NCBI RefSeq assembly: GCF_900249755.1
Contig: NZ_LT976854.1
Location: 1,002,514 to 1,066,513, forward strand
Direction: 5' to 3'
Length of the DNA stretch: 64,000 nucleotides
Source: Cupriavidus taiwanensis
Lineage (GTDB): Bacteria; Pseudomonadota; Gammaproteobacteria; Burkholderiales; Burkholderiaceae
A program made the translations under genes and the position numbers. Positions within the stretch are counted from its first letter, which is position 1. Every line of letters begins with the position of its first letter. A model generated the notes under the pieces. It did not search any database and was not told the origin of the DNA. It saw only the letters and a program-made list of their open reading frames with translations. Positions 7,998 through 15,334 of this stretch are shown piece by piece.

Positions 7998-8638
7998 ACC
8001 GGGAAGCCTCCGCACCGCCCGCGCGGGCGACCTACCGCCATGGCGACCTGCGCCGCGCGCTGCTCGACGCCGGCATCGACCTGGCGCGCGAGGGCGGCCC
8101 AGACGCCATCGTGCTGCGCGAAGCGACGCGCCGCGCCGGCGTGGTGCCCAATGCCGCGTACCGCCATTTCGCCAGCCGGCAAGACCTGCTGCAGGCGGTG
8201 CGCGCCTGGGCCTTGTCTTCGCTGGCGATGGCCATGGAGGCCGAAATCGGCGGGCTGCGCCCGGGGCGCGGTGCCGCGGCGCATGCGCGCGCCTGCCTGC
8301 GCGCGGTCGGCACGGGCTACCTGCGTTTTGCCCTGACGGAAACCGGCCTGTTCCGCACCGCGTTCTCGGTACCGGACCAGGTCGAGGACGACGCCGACCC
8401 GGCCAAGGCCGGCAACAGCGGCCTGAACCCGTTCCAGCTGCTGGGCGCGGCGCTGGACCAGTTGGTCGAGGCGGGCGTGCTGCCGGCCGAGCGCCGCCCG
8501 GGCGCCGAATACCTGGCGTGGTCGGCCGTGCACGGCCTGGCGATCCTGCTGATCGACGGTCCCCTGCGCGGCCGCGCCAGCGAGCAGGCGGAGGTCCTGG
8601 GCCAGCGCGTGCTCGATATGGTCGAGAAGGGCCTGTAG
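7994..8638 (+). CDS. TetR/AcrR family transcriptional regulator
   Basis: A 214-residue one-domain repressor with the N-terminal helix-turn-helix typical of TetR proteins (RRALLDAGIDLAREGGPDAI then REATRRAGVVPNAAYRHFASRQDLL, about residues 18-66), and a helical ligand-binding C-terminal part with a WSAVHGLAILLIDGPL segment seen in TetR_C domains. CCAGGAGG lies 7 nt before the ATG. The palindrome at 7929-7943 is a candidate autoregulatory operator. The target is unknown: cls is upstream on the same strand and the next gene downstream is 345 bp away. Confidence 0.88.
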   Translation: MNREASAPPARATYRHGDLRRALLDAGIDLAREGGPDAIVLREATRRAGVVPNAAYRHFASRQDLLQAVRAWALSSLAMAMEAEIGGLRPGRGAAAHARACLRAVGTGYLRFALTETGLFRTAFSVPDQVEDDADPAKAGNSGLNPFQLLGAALDQLVEAGVLPAERRPGAEYLAWSAVHGLAILLIDGPLRGRASEQAEVLGQRVLDMVEKGL

Positions 8639-8659
8639 CAAGGGCCTGTAGCAAGGGCC
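8627..8659 (+). repeat. 13-bp tandem repeat over the tetR stop
   Basis: AAGGGCCTGTAGC occurs at 8627-8639 and 8640-8652, with a partial third copy at 8653-8659. The first copy contains the stop codon of the TetR gene, and the second copy repeats it out of use. It looks like a replication-slippage duplication. Confidence 0.8.
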
Positions 8660-8683
8660 AGCAGCAGCCAGAAGACGCCGCCT

Positions 8684-8717
8684 AAAAAAATGCCACGATG
8701 GCGGGGACCATCGTGGC
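8684..8717 (-). terminator. Hairpin with A/T tract, terminator-like
   Basis: A perfect 10-bp stem (8692-8701 with 8708-8717, loop CGGGGA) is preceded on the + strand by seven A (8684-8690), giving a U tract only on the minus strand. No leftward gene ends here, so it may protect the tetR mRNA end, act bidirectionally, or block antisense transcription. The remaining 8718-8982 holds nothing I can call. Confidence 0.5.
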
Positions 8718-8982
8718 AACGTAAGGAGCCAGGAAGGGGGGCAACCTGGCTCGATCGGGCACCCAGGGTCGGGTGCAAGACCAATGTAATCCGTTGTTTC
8801 TCATGTGAATATCGGACACTTCTTAAATATGCCTTTGTTTTGCCGCGATCTACGCACCTGAGCGCCGATGGCTCGCCCCGGCGCGTCACCGTAGGACGGC
8901 TAGCGGAATGCAGCGGTCGCCGCGCGGTCTAACTTCCGTGCCTGGCAGGCGGCAGGCGGAACGCTGACGGTGGGAGGGCACC

Positions 8983-9315
8983 ATGCAATACGGAATCGGA
9001 GTGATCCTCTTAGCGACCGCCATGGCGGGGTGCGTGGCGTATCCGTATGCTGGCGACCCGTATCCGGCATATCCCGGCTACACGGTGTCGACGCCGTACT
9101 ACCAGACCTACCCGGCCTATCCCGCCTATCCGGCTTACCCCGCCTACGGCTATCCGTACTACCGTCCGTGGCCGGCCTATGGCAGCTTCGCCTTCATCTA
9201 CGGCGGCGGCGGACGCGGGGGGCATCACTGGCACGGCAACGGCCACCGCGGGCGGGGTGGCTGGCATGGCGGCGGGCGTGGTGGCGGTAGAGGAGGGGGC
9301 GGCAGAGGCCGCTGA
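8983..9315 (+). CDS. Low-complexity Tyr/Pro- and Gly-rich lipoprotein
   Basis: A 110-residue exported protein with a short signal peptide ending in the lipobox LATAMAGC (Cys near residue 17), so probably lipid-anchored. The mature part has a PAYPAYPAYPAY block (about 27-60) and then a Gly/Arg/His-rich tail with GGGRGG repeats. Such composition suggests an unstructured envelope protein; the His/Gly segment GHHWHGNGHRG could bind metal, which is inference only. GGGAGG lies upstream of the ATG. No enzyme domain is present and the function is unknown. Confidence 0.7.
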   Translation: MQYGIGVILLATAMAGCVAYPYAGDPYPAYPGYTVSTPYYQTYPAYPAYPAYPAYGYPYYRPWPAYGSFAFIYGGGGRGGHHWHGNGHRGRGGWHGGGRGGGRGGGGRGR

Positions 9316-9392
9316 GCGGTGGACGGCCGCATGGCGATGCGGTGCCGCCAGGGGTACCATCGATTCACGGTCGCCAACGGAGCCCTATCGCC

Positions 9393-9575
9393 ATGAGCAA
9401 GCCCGCACAGAAGCACCCGCCCCAGCCGCGCACACCCGCGCCGCAGCCATCCAGGGACGAACAGATCGAGCGCGAACTGGATGAGGCGCTGAAGGATACC
9501 TTCCCCGCCAGCGATCCGGTCGCGGTCGATACCGACACTCCACGCCGGCCCGGGAAATCGAAGCCAGGGAAGTAA
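9393..9575 (+). CDS. Small conserved hypothetical protein
   Basis: A 60-residue charged, Pro-rich soluble protein. The only recognisable segment is ERELDEALKDTFPASDPVAV (about 25-44); a xLDEALxxTFPASDP segment recurs in small proteins of many proteobacteria with no known role. ATG 9393 follows CGGAG by 11 nt. A perfect palindrome (9584-9597) lies between this gene and the convergent gene at 9605 and may mark their shared end. Function unknown. Confidence 0.6.
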   Translation: MSKPAQKHPPQPRTPAPQPSRDEQIERELDEALKDTFPASDPVAVDTDTPRRPGKSKPGK

Positions 9576-9604
9576 AGCGCCCGGAGGCGCGCGCCTCTAT
9601 CTTC

Positions 9605-10024
9605 CTATGGCAGCTGGCGCAGCTGCCCGATGACGGACATCAGGCGCCCGTGCGCGACGATGACGCCGGACTCGTCCTGCAGGGCTTCCTGGTAGCGCTT
9701 GCGGAACGCGGGATCGGCACCGTCGCTAAAGAGTTTTTCTGCGGCGCGCCCGACGGCACGGCAAGTGTCGTCGTGGTGTTCCTGGGCTTCCAGCTCTTCG
9801 TCGATCTCGATGATCAGGCGCGACAGCGGGTCGAGCCAGCGAAAGTAGTCGTCTTCGGTCACCAGCTGGACAAACAGGCCGGCCGGAATCGGCCCGTTCA
9901 GCCGTTCATACTGCGCCCGGTCATAGCCGATGACTTCCTTGTGAACCTGCAGCAGGGCCGCGCGCAGGGCCTTCAGCCCTGAGCGGCGCGTTTCCTGCGT
10001 GGCGAGGAATTGTTCGTTGGGCAT
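9605..10024 (-). CDS. Conserved hypothetical helical protein
   Basis: A 139-residue soluble, mostly helical protein. The block EDDYFRWLDPLSRLIIEIDE (about 55-74) is distinctive, and a later AHGRLMSVIGQLRQLP ends the protein. I do not recognise a named domain. The ATG at 10024 was chosen because GGAG sits 6 nt upstream; frames open to 10210 add an Arg-rich extension without support. The 10025-10274 stretch upstream holds no feature I can name. Confidence 0.6.
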   Translation of the reverse strand: MPNEQFLATQETRRSGLKALRAALLQVHKEVIGYDRAQYERLNGPIPAGLFVQLVTEDDYFRWLDPLSRLIIEIDEELEAQEHHDDTCRAVGRAAEKLFSDGADPAFRKRYQEALQDESGVIVAHGRLMSVIGQLRQLP

Positions 10025-10274
10025 GCCCATCTCCGCGTTTCCACTTGATCGGGGTCCGCGCAGCGGTGCGTCGTCGCGCGCCTGTACCGCCAGCGTCTTG
10101 CGCCGCGGTGACTGTCTGCCGGATTTTCCGCGCGCGGCGTCCGGCCTGTGCCGGCACTGTCCCGCGCGCCTGCCAGTATAGGCAGGCCCCGCAGGCCGAG
10201 CCAGCGCCACCGGCTAGCGAAATACCCGTATTTGCGCCGGCCCCGGCGCATGGTTGGCGGACATGGCGAGTCGC

Positions 10275-11408
10275 TCAGCGGCCGTCGCTGGCATCCGGCT
10301 GCGCCAGCAGGTCGGCCGCGCGCGAGCGCCGTGCGTCGGCCGCACGGAAATAACGGACCACAGTCGATACGCTGGCGTGCCCGGTCATGGCCATGGTCTC
10401 GGCCAGCGGCACCTGCTGCGCCGCGGCTTCCGTGACGAACCCCGAGCGCAGCGAATGCGCGGAATAGTCGCCGTCGAGCCCCGCCAGCGCGCAGCGCGCC
10501 TTGACGATGCGGCTGACCGCCGCATCCGACAACCCTTCTCCCACATGCCCGCCGCGGCGGATGCGGCGAAACAGCGGGCCGTGGTCGATGCCCGCGGCGG
10601 CCAGCCATGCCTCGAGCGCCTGCCCGGCGGCACCGGTGACGGGCCTGGCGGTCTCGGTGCGCGCGCTGCCCGACTGGTTGGTCTTCGACCACCCCAGCAT
10701 ATAGACAAAGTCTCCCGGACCCACGCGCGTGAGGCGGTCCATGGTGGCGCGCGCGACTTCCGAGCGGCGACGCCCGCCGCTGGCCCACGCGAACAGCAGC
10801 AGCGCGCGATCGCGCAGCCCTGTCAGCGAGCCATCGCAGGTATCGAGCAGGCGCAGCAGCGGCGCGCGCGTGAGCGCGGCCTTGCGCGTCTGGCGGTGGC
10901 CGCGACGCGCGTAGGCGCGGCGGGTACTGGCCATCAGTTCGCGCACGCTGGCATCGGCGCACGGATTGGGCAGGTCTTGCATGCGGTGCGCCCTGGCAAT
11001 GACCGCGAGCCGGTGGGTCAGCGTGGACAGCGCGGGCGGCCCGGGTCGCGCCTTGTATCCATCAGCGACCAGCGCCTGGTCGATCGCCGCGGGCATCTCG
11101 CAGACCAGGCCCTGCGGCGTCTGGCGCGTGGCGTGGTCGACGATGAACTGGATAACGACGGCAGGCGCAAGCGGGAGCTGCACCGGCTGCCGGTAGCGCA
11201 AGGCATACCAGGCAGTCCAGTAGCGCAGTGCGGACCGGTAGCTCGCCACGGTGTTGCGGGACTCGCCTTCGCGACGCAGGGCGTTGGCCGCCTGTTCGGC
11301 CAAAGGATCCAATTGGGACGTGCGAAGCGGGGCCGGTAGATCGACATCGGCGACATCAGCGGGGATGGGAGGGAAAAAGGCCTCGTGGGCGTCTCGAATT
11401 CTTATCAT
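10275..11408 (-). CDS. Tyrosine site-specific recombinase/integrase
   Basis: A 377-residue tyrosine recombinase with a SAM-like core-binding domain (about 40-150) and a catalytic domain (about 175-360). The visible catalytic set is Arg in SGGRRRSEV, Lys in GWSKTNQ, H318-x-x-R321 (HSLRSG), His344 (GHAS) and the nucleophile Tyr353 (RYFRA), so it should be active in strand exchange. It is divergent from a KfrA-like gene, and the two share an AT-rich palindromic region whose first dyad covers this start codon. No attachment site, tRNA or cargo boundary is visible, so it may be a resident recombinase rather than the integrase of an intact element. Confidence 0.88.
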   Translation of the reverse strand: MIRIRDAHEAFFPPIPADVADVDLPAPLRTSQLDPLAEQAANALRREGESRNTVASYRSALRYWTAWYALRYRQPVQLPLAPAVVIQFIVDHATRQTPQGLVCEMPAAIDQALVADGYKARPGPPALSTLTHRLAVIARAHRMQDLPNPCADASVRELMASTRRAYARRGHRQTRKAALTRAPLLRLLDTCDGSLTGLRDRALLLFAWASGGRRRSEVARATMDRLTRVGPGDFVYMLGWSKTNQSGSARTETARPVTGAAGQALEAWLAAAGIDHGPLFRRIRRGGHVGEGLSDAAVSRIVKARCALAGLDGDYSAHSLRSGFVTEAAAQQVPLAETMAMTGHASVSTVVRYFRAADARRSRAADLLAQPDASDGR

Positions 11409-11467
11409 ATTAAATATGATGTATGCTGTAATATATCATACGTAGATAAGGGATAACAACCGATAAG
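11401..11467. promoter_or_regulatory. AT-rich palindromic control region between integrase and kfrA-like gene
   Basis: In strong contrast to the GC-rich surroundings, this stretch holds a perfect dyad ATCATATT-A-AATATGAT (11404-11420) over the integrase start codon, an imperfect dyad GTATG...CATAC (11421-11441), and GATAA(G/C) at 11445, 11452 and 11462, the first of which pairs with CTTATC at 11401-11406. It is a likely operator for the KfrA-like protein and/or a recombinase binding site. Confidence 0.6.
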
Positions 11468-11521
11468 CCTCCATTATCGAACCTTATTTGTGATTCTTCA
11501 GGAATTCGCCGGATCTCAACC

Positions 11522-12481
11522 ATGGAAACGCTCCGCAGCCGAGGCATTACCCGCGACGACGTCTGGCAAGCCGCCGACAGCCTGCTGAAGGCCGGCCAGC
11601 GGCCGACCATCGAACGCATCCGCCTGCATCTCGGGAGAGGCTCGCCAAACACGGTCAGCCCGCATCTGGATGCGTGGTTTGCCGCGCTGGGCGGGCGCAT
11701 CCAGGATCCGCAAGGCTTTGCGCCGGCGCCAGGCTGCCCCGAACCGGTCACCGAAGCCGCGCGTTACCTGTGGGAGGCGGCGCTGCAGAGCGCCCGGACC
11801 TCGGCCGAGGCCGCATTGGCGCAACGGGAAGCGGCGCTGGCGGAGGCAAGCACGGCGCTGCAGCAGGAGCGCGAAGCGCTGGCGCAGGAGCGTCAGGTCA
11901 TGCAGGCGCGGCTCGAAGGCGCGGAAGCTTCCATGGCGGAACTGACGCGGGCGCGCGACGAGGCCGCGGAGCGCGCGGCGCGCGCCGAAACCGCTGCCGC
12001 CGGCTGGCAGCAGCAAGCCGAGGCGCTGCGCGCGGAACACGCGTCGGCGCTGGCCGCGCGCCATGCCATGCAGGAAGATTTCGACGCCCGGCGCGCGGCA
12101 TGGGACCAGGAGCGCGAAACGCTGACGCAGCGCAACGCCGCCAACGAGCGCCGCATGGCGCTGGAGCTCGATGCCGCGCGCGTGGCCGCCAGGGAAGCGC
12201 AAAAATTGCTCGAGGCCGAACGCAAGGCGGCAGTGGAACGGTTGACACGGGCCGCGGAGACGGCGTCGCGCCAGGGCAGCGAGATGACCCGGCTCGGCCA
12301 GGCGCTTGCGGTGCTGGAAGAACGGGTGCGGCAGCGCGAAAGCCTGCTCGCGGAGTATCGGGAGCAAGCCGGCACGGCGCCGTCCGATCCCGCTGGCGCC
12401 GTGGCCCCGGCACGGCGCCGCCGTCCGGCCCGCATTGCGCTGTCCGCAAGCAAGGGGCGACGGCGTGGCCGGGGGTTGTAG
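11522..12481 (+). CDS. KfrA-like DNA-binding coiled-coil protein
   Basis: A 319-residue protein with an N-terminal KfrA-type DNA-binding domain (about residues 8-110; GITRDDVWQAADSLLKAG and then RGSPNTVSPHLDAW), followed by a long Ala/Glu/Arg heptad-rich coiled coil (about 85-290) and a very basic tail (ARRRRPARI, RRRGRG). Plasmid KfrA binds its own operator and forms filament-like assemblies that aid partition; the chromosomal homologue here may mainly regulate the divergent integrase. The shared intergenic region has matching palindromes. The start at ATG 11522 leaves about 110 bp to the integrase start. Confidence 0.82.
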   Translation: METLRSRGITRDDVWQAADSLLKAGQRPTIERIRLHLGRGSPNTVSPHLDAWFAALGGRIQDPQGFAPAPGCPEPVTEAARYLWEAALQSARTSAEAALAQREAALAEASTALQQEREALAQERQVMQARLEGAEASMAELTRARDEAAERAARAETAAAGWQQQAEALRAEHASALAARHAMQEDFDARRAAWDQERETLTQRNAANERRMALELDAARVAAREAQKLLEAERKAAVERLTRAAETASRQGSEMTRLGQALAVLEERVRQRESLLAEYREQAGTAPSDPAGAVAPARRRRPARIALSASKGRRRGRGL

Positions 12482-12488
12482 CCCCCGG
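12469..12488 (+). terminator. GC hairpin at the kfrA-like gene end
   Basis: A perfect 7-bp stem CCGGGGG (12469-12475) with CCCCCGG (12482-12488) has the stop codon in its loop. There is no T run after it, so termination is uncertain. Confidence 0.35.
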
Positions 12489-12537
12489 GTTCCAACGGCG
12501 GAATGCGCAGCGCAAGGCACGTGGGCAGTAAGTCAAT

Positions 12538-12557
12538 TGAGCTATACTGAAGGCTCA
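12538..12557 (+). promoter_or_regulatory. Promoter -10 and inverted repeat of the toxin-antitoxin operon
   Basis: TATACT (12543-12548) is a good -10. TGAGC (12538-12542) and GCTCA (12553-12557) form an inverted repeat around it, the expected place for autorepression by the antitoxin complex. Confidence 0.5.
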
Positions 12558-12573
12558 TTTGATGAGGTCTGCC

Positions 12574-13089
12574 ATGCCGCGCACGCTCACCCCCGAAGGC
12601 CACTATCCACTCGCGCACGAACGCCCGGCGTCGCGCGAACTGGGCGTCAGTAGCTACATGGCGGTCTACGAGGCCACGCTATCCACCGAAGGCGCCATGT
12701 CGGTGATCCACGCCATCCGTGAAGGCGTGCCCGCATCCGACCTCAATCAGCTGGCCGATTCCATGGGCACGAGCAAGGAACAGCTGATCCGGACGCTGGA
12801 CTTGCCGCGCGCCACCGTCGACCGCAAGGCGCGCGCGCACCAGAACCTGTCGAGCGAGCAGAGCGAGCGCGTGCTGGGCATGGTGCGGCTGGTTGGCCAG
12901 GTGCAGGCGATGGTGGAAGGCTCGGGCGATCCGCGCGGCTTCAATGCGGCACAGTGGCTGGCGCAGTGGCTGGAGCAGCCGTCGCCGGCGCTGGGCGGGC
13001 AACGTCCCGCCGAATTGATGGATACCGTCGCAGGCCAGCGCATCGTCTCCGACCTGGTCGCCAGGATGCAGAGCGGGGCCTACGCTTGA
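12574..13089 (+). CDS. Xre/MbcA/ParS-type antitoxin
   Basis: A 171-residue antitoxin of the RES-Xre class. The central part (about 45-95) is the helical Xre-like DNA-binding region, and the C-terminal part (FNAAQWLAQWLEQPSPALGGQRPAELMDTVAGQ, split here as FNAAQWLAQWLEQPSPALGG and PAELMDTVAGQ) is the toxin-binding domain formerly DUF2384. GAGG sits 6 nt before this ATG; in-frame starts at 12559 and 12562 are also possible. Its stop overlaps the toxin start, so the two are made together. It neutralises the toxin and probably represses the operon. Confidence 0.85.
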   Translation: MPRTLTPEGHYPLAHERPASRELGVSSYMAVYEATLSTEGAMSVIHAIREGVPASDLNQLADSMGTSKEQLIRTLDLPRATVDRKARAHQNLSSEQSERVLGMVRLVGQVQAMVEGSGDPRGFNAAQWLAQWLEQPSPALGGQRPAELMDTVAGQRIVSDLVARMQSGAYA

Positions 13090-13559
13090 GGGCAGCCTGG
13101 CGCATCGCGACCGACACGCCAGCCTACACCGCGGACGATGCCTCTGGCGCCGGTGCCAGGGCCACCGGCGGACGCTGGAACCGGCAGGGAACGCCGCTGG
13201 TCTACGCGGCGTCGAGCATCGCGCTGGCTTGCCTGGAAACCCTGGTCCATCTCGGCTCGGCCGGGCTGCCGCTGAACCGCTATCTGGTCAGGATCGATAT
13301 CCCTGACGAGCTGTGGGCTTCGGCGCGCCAACTGACGGCCGGCAGCGCGCCAATCGGCTGGGATGCCATTCCCGCCGGCAAGACGAGCCTCGACACCGGC
13401 GAGGACTGGGTCCAGTCCGGCACCAGCGCCTTGCTGCTGGTGCCTTCCATCGTGATCCCCGAAGAGCCCAACGTGCTGATCAATCCCTTGCATGCGGATG
13501 CCCGGCGGCTGGCCTATACCAAGGTTCGCCGCTGGCAATACGATGCGCGCCTGGGCTGA
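13086..13559 (+). CDS. RES-domain toxin
   Basis: A 157-residue RES-family toxin; characterised members consume NAD+ (phosphorolysis or hydrolysis) and stall growth. The hallmark segment GGRWNRQGTPLVYAASSIAL with LETLVHL after it is present (about residues 27-55), including the Arg, Tyr and Glu proposed to be catalytic. The reading frame has no ATG near the start; TTG at 13086 overlaps the antitoxin stop as TTGA, so translation is coupled and probably weak, which keeps the toxin below the antitoxin. The C-terminus RRLAYTKVRRWQYDARLG is also typical of the family. Confidence 0.85.
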   Translation: MRAAWRIATDTPAYTADDASGAGARATGGRWNRQGTPLVYAASSIALACLETLVHLGSAGLPLNRYLVRIDIPDELWASARQLTAGSAPIGWDAIPAGKTSLDTGEDWVQSGTSALLLVPSIVIPEEPNVLINPLHADARRLAYTKVRRWQYDARLG

Positions 13560-13577
13560 GGCGAACTGTCGCGGCGC

Positions 13578-15155
13578 TCAGGCCGCGGCGCCCGTGTGCA
13601 GCAGGTGTTTCTGTATTTTGCCGCTGGTCGTCTTGGGCAGCGCTTGCAGGAAATGGTAGCGGCGCGGCCGCTTGTAAGCCGCGAGCCGGTCGCCTTGCAG
13701 CAGGAAGGCATCGAGCTGGTCCGCGCTCAGCGCGGCGTCGCCGCGCGCCACCACGTAGGCGCCGACCACCTGGCCCCAGGTGGGATCGGGCTCGCCCAGC
13801 ACCGCGACTTCCAGCACGCCGGGATGTTCGATCAGCGCGTCTTCCACCTCGCGCGGATAGACGTTCTCGGCCCCTGAATTGATCATGTAGTCGATGCGGT
13901 CGCGGATCCACAGGTAGCCGTCGGCGTCCAGGCTGCCGAGGTCGCCGGTGTGGTACCAGCCGTGCGCCAGCGCGCGGGCGTTCGCGTCGGGGCGGTTCAG
14001 GTAGCCCTGCATCATGCACGGGCCGCGCACCAGCACTTCGCCGACTTCGCCCGGCGCGCAGGGCTGCGACGGATCGGTCGGTTCGCCGTCCTCACGCAGC
14101 CTTGCCACCACCAGTTCGTGCCCCAGCGCGGGCAGGCCGGCCGAGCCGGCGCGGCTGAGCTGCTCGTGCGGGTAGAGCACCGACATGCAGGGGCCCATTT
14201 CCGTGGTGCCGTAGACCTGAACCAGCCCCGCGCCGACCTTGCGGTCCCACTCGCGGATCAGGTGCGGCGCCATCGAAGCGCCGCCGTACTCCACCAGCCG
14301 CAGCGACGACAGGTCGCGGGTTTCGGCGTCCGGGTGGTCGAGCAGCATGCCGACCATGGTCGGCGCGGCGAAGAAATGCGTGACGCCCTCGGCTTCCACC
14401 AGTTGCCAGGCTTCGCCCGCGTCGAAGCGGCGCTGCAGCACCTGGGTGGCGCCGACCTGCAGGCGCGGCAGGAAGCTGGTGTGCAGCTCGGCGGTATGGT
14501 TCAGCGGCGCAATCGACAGGCCCACGTCCTCGCGCGACAGCATCATGGCCTGGTGCATCATCGCGTTGTGCTGCAGCTTGCTGCGATGGGTGTGCATGAC
14601 GCCCTTGGGCCTGCCCGTGGTGCCGCTGGTGTACATCAGGATGCACGGGTCGTTCTCGTCGACCGTCACCGCTGGCGGCGTATCCGGCTGGCCCGCCGCC
14701 AGCGTGTCGAGCCGGTGCGTGGCGAAGGCCGGCGCCGCGTCGGCATCGGCGTACAGGCGCAGCGCGGTGCCGGGCGCCAGCCCGGCGGCCTTTTCCACGA
14801 CGGCCGCGCCTTCCCGTTCGAACAGCACCGCCCTGGCGCCGCCGTCGGTCAGGATATAGGCCAGCTCCTGCGCGGCCAGGCGGTAGTTGACCGGGTTGTA
14901 GACCGCGCCCAGGCGGGCCGCGGCCAGCAGCGTAAAGACAAAGGCCGGCGTGTTGTAGAGGAAGGCCGCCACCACGTCGCCCTTGCCGATGCCGAGCGAC
15001 TGCAGGGCATGCGCGTGGCGATTGACCTCGGCGTCCAGTTGCGCATAGGTCCACGCGCGCCGCCCGGCGCCGGTGCCGCTGACCAGCGCGGTCTTGCGCG
15101 GCAGGTTGCGCGCGGTCCAGGTAAGGGTGTCGCCAAGGGTGATACCGCGGGTCAA
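13578..15155 (-). CDS. AMP-forming acyl-CoA synthetase
   Basis: A 525-residue ANL-superfamily ligase that adenylates a carboxylic acid and transfers it to CoA. Visible motifs: the P-loop YTSGTTGRPKGVM (about 178-190), YGTTEMGP (about 314), the hinge region HTGDLGSLDADGYLWIRDR (about 420) and the C-terminal catalytic Lys in TTSGKIQK (about 513). It resembles medium/long-chain fatty-acid or aryl-acid CoA ligases (FadD3/MenE-like group); the substrate cannot be read from the sequence. It is convergent with the RES toxin (18 bp) and divergent from the helicase. ATG 15155 begins the usual MTRGITLGDTLTWTARNLPR N-terminus. Confidence 0.88.
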   Translation of the reverse strand: MTRGITLGDTLTWTARNLPRKTALVSGTGAGRRAWTYAQLDAEVNRHAHALQSLGIGKGDVVAAFLYNTPAFVFTLLAAARLGAVYNPVNYRLAAQELAYILTDGGARAVLFEREGAAVVEKAAGLAPGTALRLYADADAAPAFATHRLDTLAAGQPDTPPAVTVDENDPCILMYTSGTTGRPKGVMHTHRSKLQHNAMMHQAMMLSREDVGLSIAPLNHTAELHTSFLPRLQVGATQVLQRRFDAGEAWQLVEAEGVTHFFAAPTMVGMLLDHPDAETRDLSSLRLVEYGGASMAPHLIREWDRKVGAGLVQVYGTTEMGPCMSVLYPHEQLSRAGSAGLPALGHELVVARLREDGEPTDPSQPCAPGEVGEVLVRGPCMMQGYLNRPDANARALAHGWYHTGDLGSLDADGYLWIRDRIDYMINSGAENVYPREVEDALIEHPGVLEVAVLGEPDPTWGQVVGAYVVARGDAALSADQLDAFLLQGDRLAAYKRPRRYHFLQALPKTTSGKIQKHLLHTGAAA

Positions 15156-15308
15156 GGTCGGGCTCCGGTGGTGTCCGCCGCCGGGCGGGCGGGCGCGTGT
15201 TGTCTTGTCAGCCGGACAATATAGAGCGGCGAGTGGAACACATGGAAATAACCATTTGCTCTTTCTTTATGCTCGTTCGAGGGTAGGGCGTTCGACAGGG
15301 CGGTCCGG

Positions 15309-15328
15309 TACTGTATATTTGTACAGTT
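15309..15328 (+). promoter_or_regulatory. LexA (SOS) box overlapping promoter
   Basis: TACTGTATATTTGTACAGTT contains the invariant CTGT-N8-ACAG (15311-15326) and matches the E. coli-type consensus at nearly every position. It overlaps a -10-like TATATT (15314-15319), which lies 17 bp after TTCGAC (15291-15296). Confidence 0.85.
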
Positions 15329-15334
15329 TCCCGC

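Noticed and set aside
9584..9597. 14-bp GC palindrome between convergent genes as a terminator
   Set aside because: It has no loop-forming centre and no T run on either strand; it may be chance in GC-rich DNA.
10275..13559. Integrase, KfrA-like and toxin-antitoxin genes as an integrated plasmid or prophage
   Set aside because: No replication, conjugation or phage genes and no attachment repeats are visible near them.
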